Below are positions 59,985 to 64,000 of a stretch of DNA of 64,000 nt, piece after piece (position 1 is the stretch's first letter; every line of letters starts with the position of its first letter). A program made the position numbers and the translations under genes. The DNA comes from Cacajao melanocephalus (lineage: Eukaryota; Chordata; Mammalia; Primates; Pitheciidae). Below the pieces are notes generated by a model that did not search any database, was not told where the DNA came from, and saw only the letters and a program-made list of their open reading frames with translations. Location: the NCBI GenBank assembly GCA_963573385.1, contig CAUYLG010065858.1, positions 80,028 to 144,027 of the forward strand. Direction: 5' to 3'.

Positions 59985-60274
59985 TTTTTTTTTTTTGAGA
60001 CAGAGTCTCACTGTGTCACTCAGGCTCGAGTGCAATGGTGTGGTCTCAGCTCACTGCATCCTCCGTCCCTCAGGTTCAAGCGATTTTCCTGCCTCGGCCT
60101 CCTGAGTAGCTGGGACTACAGGCAGGTGCCACCACAACAGACTAATTTTTGTATTTTTAATAGAGACGGGGTTTCACTATGTTGGCCAGGTTGGTCTCAA
60201 ACTTCTAATCTCATCATCTGCCTGCCTCCGCCTCCCAAAGTGCTGGGATTACAGGTATGAGCCACCACGCCCAG
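59985..60274 (-). mobile_element. Alu SINE with 12-bp perfect target duplication
   Basis: Antisense Alu bounded by tgagagataatt at 59973-59984 and again at 60275-60286, identical. Both monomers complete; AluS-like. Confidence 0.96.
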
Positions 60275-60349
60275 TGAGAGATAATTCAGATTGAACATAG
60301 ACTCTTTTATGGCAAGATACCCTACCTGAGAGTATAGTCAGCTAGAGAT

Positions 60350-62990
60350 TTAAATTGCCCTCCACCCCATTTTTTGGTGCTTTAATTCAAGTTTCCTAGT
60401 AAACAGTAGCCTGAAGAAGTTTATATGCAGAGGTTTATTAGGAGATGCAATCCCAGGTGAGCAAAAGAGAAAGAAAAATGAAAGCAGGGCAGGGAAGGAG
60501 GGAAATAAAGTACTAGGTGAATTGTGATGGATTTGGCCATAGCTTCAAAAATAAACTCACTTCGGACACCTTTCTTCCAGGTTTGTAGGACCCACAAGGA
60601 AAGGAAAAGTATTTATTTCATGATTCCTCTTTTCTCTAGGTTCTAATTAGTCAAAGTTTGCCCCAGGAGGCATTGAGTCCCCCTCACTTCTAGGTTATGT
60701 TACTGATCCCCTGAGGGCCTTTTAGGCACTCACTGGGGAAGCCAGAGCCCATGCCCTGTGGGGCATGAGACCTGAAGTGGTGGAAAGACTAGTCAGCTCC
60801 AAGAAATGGAGCACTCCAGTAGTTAAGTGGGTATGAAGGAACACTCCATACCCAGGAGCACTCCATGGTTCAGTGGGTATGAAGGAAGCTGTGCCAAAGC
60901 CTGGCCCTCTCTCTGGGAGTGAATAAGAGAATCGGTGCTGGTAGAAGATGAAGTGACCACAGTGGTGCCCTAGGATCTTCACTGAACATGTGAACAGGGA
61001 AGAGAATGGGGCTGAGTGAATTTAGAGAGGCACATAAACTGGGCCCAGTGCAGTCCCTCTCTTAGGCCGTTCAGATGCACTTGCACCTCTAACAATATCC
61101 ATATCTCATAGGAGACCAAGATGCCCTCAGTTCTGCCTCAAGGGGTTGGGGTTACAGTTTAGTAAGTACTTCAATGTGGTCATCAGTTGCAGTCTCCTAA
61201 AATGACTCAAAAAGGGTTTGCAAAGAAAGCCTCAACCTTCACTGCTGCAGTTGGTTCTAAGACTGATTGGTAGGCATCAACTTCCTAATCTTCCATCAAT
61301 TTTAGATTTCTCTTATTCTTGGCAAGTGCTTTGGCTAGTGTGAGTTACTTTACCAAGGACTTTATCCTTGAGAAGTCTCAACCCTTAATTTATTTGCCCA
61401 TGCTAGACAGTGACTGATGCAGTTGCCCCTTTCCTTTATTCACTGAGCATAGAAGCACTACCAAATGTCCTCAAGGTCCCCTGGGTTTCAGACCTTTGCC
61501 TCCACTGTGTAGGGGCAAATTTCAGTCCTCATGGCAATCAAGATCAATTCTCCAATCAATAGAGTAAGCCCTTTATTGGCCTATGATATATTGGCATGAG
61601 CAGCCCAAAGTGGCCAGGTAATACTAAAGCTCCCCAGGTCAGTGGAAGACTTATTGCATCCCCTGGCAGAAGTGTTACCACAGTGAAAATCAGTACCCAG
61701 CAAAGCCTAAAGTTTTAGAAATAGGAATACAGATTCCAAAGTAATTTTTTGAAAGTGATGGCAAGAAAGGTCAGTTCTCCCTCTACCACTGGTTTCTGAA
61801 CCCATATATTCTAGCTATTAAGGACACACCACCATATATTGCTGGGATTATTGCATATACTGATCCTGTAGGATAACACCCCAACGTTACCAGTGTTTCT
61901 CCAAGCTGGAGCCTTCTTTCAGACTTAAGGGCCATTCTTTCATTCTCTGATGCCAACTGCTTCTGGGAGATAATGTAAAATGTAAGACAGGTGAACCCTG
62001 TGGTTCACTATTGTACTTCCTTTACCATAAAATGGGTCTCTTAATTTGAGACAGTGTTGTGTGTGATATCAGGTCAATGGATAAACATTCTGATGGGGGC
62101 ACTCTGGGCATCCTATCCACTTGGTTGTTGAGAACCTCTTTCGTAATAGATTCTCTCTGGTAGGCATTTACAGGAAAAACAAAGATTCACAAGCTTTATG
62201 CCCTCCCTGTAGATGCATCCACATACTTTTTCCTCAGAATTCCATTTCCCTGACCTTCCAGTTTTGTTTTCTTGAGGCTTCTGGTCAGCAGGTGAAATCA
62301 TTAATAATGCATCAATGTATATCCACAGCTCTGGTTACCTATTACTTTCTACAAAGTGGATGATCAAGTATTCCACTCACAGCTCAACCTAATAGGACAA
62401 TTTCTCACTACAGTCCTTCAGGAACACACCCAAGTGGGACTTTGAATGTAACAGCAGTGCACTCTGACCAGCACTAACGCATTACACTGAACCAGGCTTG
62501 AGTTCTTCTGCCATTAGTCGAATAGTCATAGAGGAAAATCTCTTCAGACCATAGGTGTAAGTTAAGGGAGAGGATTCAGTGCAAAAACCTGGATTTGCTT
62601 GAGCATGATCCTATGTATATAACTTCCATTGTACAATATAGGACGTAGTTGCATCTGTCTTACTATATGTCATGAAGGATATTACTATACCCAGCTCATG
62701 ATGGGCAGCTCAGTTTTCATAGTCACTTCACCATGCATGCCCCAGTTCTTAGTCTCAAAAACAGTGTTTCAATATACCAGGGAATGTTTTTCAAAAACAC
62801 AGTTGTTTTCTGTTGCAAAGAGGATGGTCTTGCTCGACAATCTTAGTACCCACACTGCACTTCTCTTATTGGGCTTACCAGAGACTTAACACAGAATCTT
62901 TTAGCTCTTCAGATAGCTTTAGTATGATGGGGTCTGCCAGGTCAGAAAGAGGAAATATCCTTTTTCAGATGTTTCTGTTAGTTCAGGTAT
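60350..62990 (-). mobile_element. Probable degenerate LTR-retroelement (ERV-like) relic
   Basis: About 2.6 kb that does not look like LINE, SINE or unique DNA. On the minus strand the left end has an AATAAA-type signal (plus-strand tttatt at 60433-60438) in an LTR-end-like context, followed inward by long decayed sequence with only short frames on both strands (62-86 codons). No catalytic motif is readable. The assignment is by overall look only; it could be another class of old repeat. A 47-base period imperfect duplication lies at 60809-60880. Confidence 0.35.
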
Positions 62991-63019
62991 GTCTTAAGAA
63001 AAGACCTTTGGCTTCGGTA

Positions 63020-63456
63020 ATGTGAAAACTCTGATGAGGCAGTTTCATTGGAGTTTCAGAGATGAAAATCTAATTGGAATGGGTTTAAGAGAGAAAGGGG
63101 AGAGAATAAAAAAAAGGAGATGTGTCTTTTAAGGAATTTGCTGCAAAGGGACACACAGAAATAAGGCAGTAAATAGTGGTGGATGTGGGTGTCGAGAGGT
63201 TCTTTTTTTGGTGTCAGATTGTCAGACATTATGCAGATGGAATGATGCAGAAGGAAAGGAAAATTAACAGAACAAAGCAGGAACAAAGTCCTAGATGAGG
63301 GAGGATAAAAATCTGGGGCACCTGCACAAGTGTTGGCCTTCAGTCAGAGCACAGACAGCTTCACTATAGTGGAAGGCAGGCGGGCAGGCAGAGTATATGG
63401 GTACAGAAGCAGGTTGCTGAGTAGATTTGCTGGTGGGAGGACAAAGAAAGTCTTTT
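63020..63456 (+). mobile_element. Ancient dispersed repeat, copy 7 (3-prime part)
   Basis: tctaattggaatgggtttaa, gagagaaaggggagagaata, ggaatttgctgcaaagggac, ataaggcagtaaatagtggt, gcagagtatatgggtacaga, agatttgctggtgggaggac: the distal part of the unnamed family in sense, cut by the L1 that follows. Confidence 0.6.
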
Positions 63457-63458
63457 TT

Positions 63459-64000
63459 GGAGAGAGATCCAAGATGGCTGATTAACAACAGCTCAGAATT
63501 GTAGCTCCCAGTGAAAGCGCAGAGAGCGAGTGGACGCCGCACTTTCAGATGAATTTTTGTTGCCCACAGACTCGGAGATTCCCGGCGGAGGAGCCACACG
63601 GGTCGCCAGCGTGACTTTTTTGGCCGGCACGGCTGTTTTGCTGGCACCCCGGCACAGCGCTTCTTGGTGCAGAGTATACAGGACGGGGTGCCCTTTGAGT
63701 CCGGCTCGGCTAGTCCCATCCCCACAAGAAGAACAGCAATTGGAAGCGCTGAGGACTGAGAGTTTCACAGTAAGCACAGCTGAACCGGGAAGGTCCAGCT
63801 GTGCGGGGAAGGGGCTTCCACCAAAGGAAAACTAAGAAACAGAAAAAACTTCATCACCGGGCAGAGAGATCCAAGATGGCCGATTAACAACAGCTCAGGA
63901 TTTTAGCTCCCAGTGAAAGCACAGAGAGCAAGTGGATGCCGCAATTTCAGACGAATTTCTGTGGAACACAAACTGGGAAATTCCCGGTGGAGGAGCCACA
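63459..64000 (+). mobile_element. 5-prime end of a third L1, with tandemly duplicated start
   Basis: Begins near gagagatccaagatggctga and repeats itself from 63863 with period 402 (gagagatccaagatggccga). The motif aagatggc is the YY1 site of primate L1 5-prime ends. G+C and CpG content jump relative to the left flank. Both copies share gctcccagtgaaagc and the ggaggagccaca block; the second copy is cut by the window end. The body of the L1 would lie beyond 64000. The frames 63291-63835 on either strand are not genes. Confidence 0.75.

Noticed and set aside
63291..63835. Frames of 94-144 codons on both strands at the right edge
   Set aside because: They span the junction of an old repeat and the L1 5-prime UTR, so they are not genes.

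Overview
This window is mammalian nuclear DNA from a primate, most likely human. The evidence is 14 Alu-type SINEs, whose 7SL-derived dimer is primate-specific, together with primate-type L1 elements, MaLR LTRs, MER2 and MER5A DNA transposons, and a deep background of MIR and L2. I found no protein-coding exon I would defend and no RNA gene. The open frames in the window fall in transposons, in tetranucleotide repeats, or are short chance frames, many of which would need a non-ATG start. The window reads as intergenic or intronic sequence.

Layout. From 1 to about 36.9 kb the sequence is moderately GC-rich. It is dominated by very old MIR and L2 pieces, hAT-type DNA transposon relics and one recurrent ancient dispersed repeat I could not name. 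It also holds four 3-prime tails of old L1M elements, all on the plus strand, an MLT1 LTR, CATC microsatellites and most of the Alus. From about 36.9 kb to the end the sequence becomes AT-rich and L1-dominated. An old full-length L1 lies on the minus strand at 38.5-45.8 kb, inserted into an older L1ME-like element and itself split by a MaLR LTR that was later hit by an Alu. A second, younger full-length primate L1 lies on the minus strand at 52.4-58.6 kb. A degenerate, possibly ERV-like relic occupies about 60.35-63.0 kb. The 5-prime end of a third L1, on the plus strand, starts near 63.46 kb and runs off the window.

The younger minus-strand L1 keeps the full family architecture: about 1.06 kb 5-prime UTR, ORF1, about 62 nt spacer, ORF2, 3-prime UTR. 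Its ORF1 is broken by a single stop codon, while ORF2 is scattered over several frames. Neither complete L1 can be autonomous as read here.

The less ordinary observations are a 402-bp tandem duplication of the L1 5-prime end at the right edge, three local fold-back or microinversion scars (9.6, 38.3 and 42.3 kb), two palindromic RFX-type X-boxes in non-repetitive DNA (one beside CCAAT, TATA-like and AP-1 motifs), a TAAT-motif cluster at 30.1 kb, and a CpG-retaining unique block at 3.4-3.9 kb. Repeat family names rest on recognition by eye; exact subfamilies need a library search.
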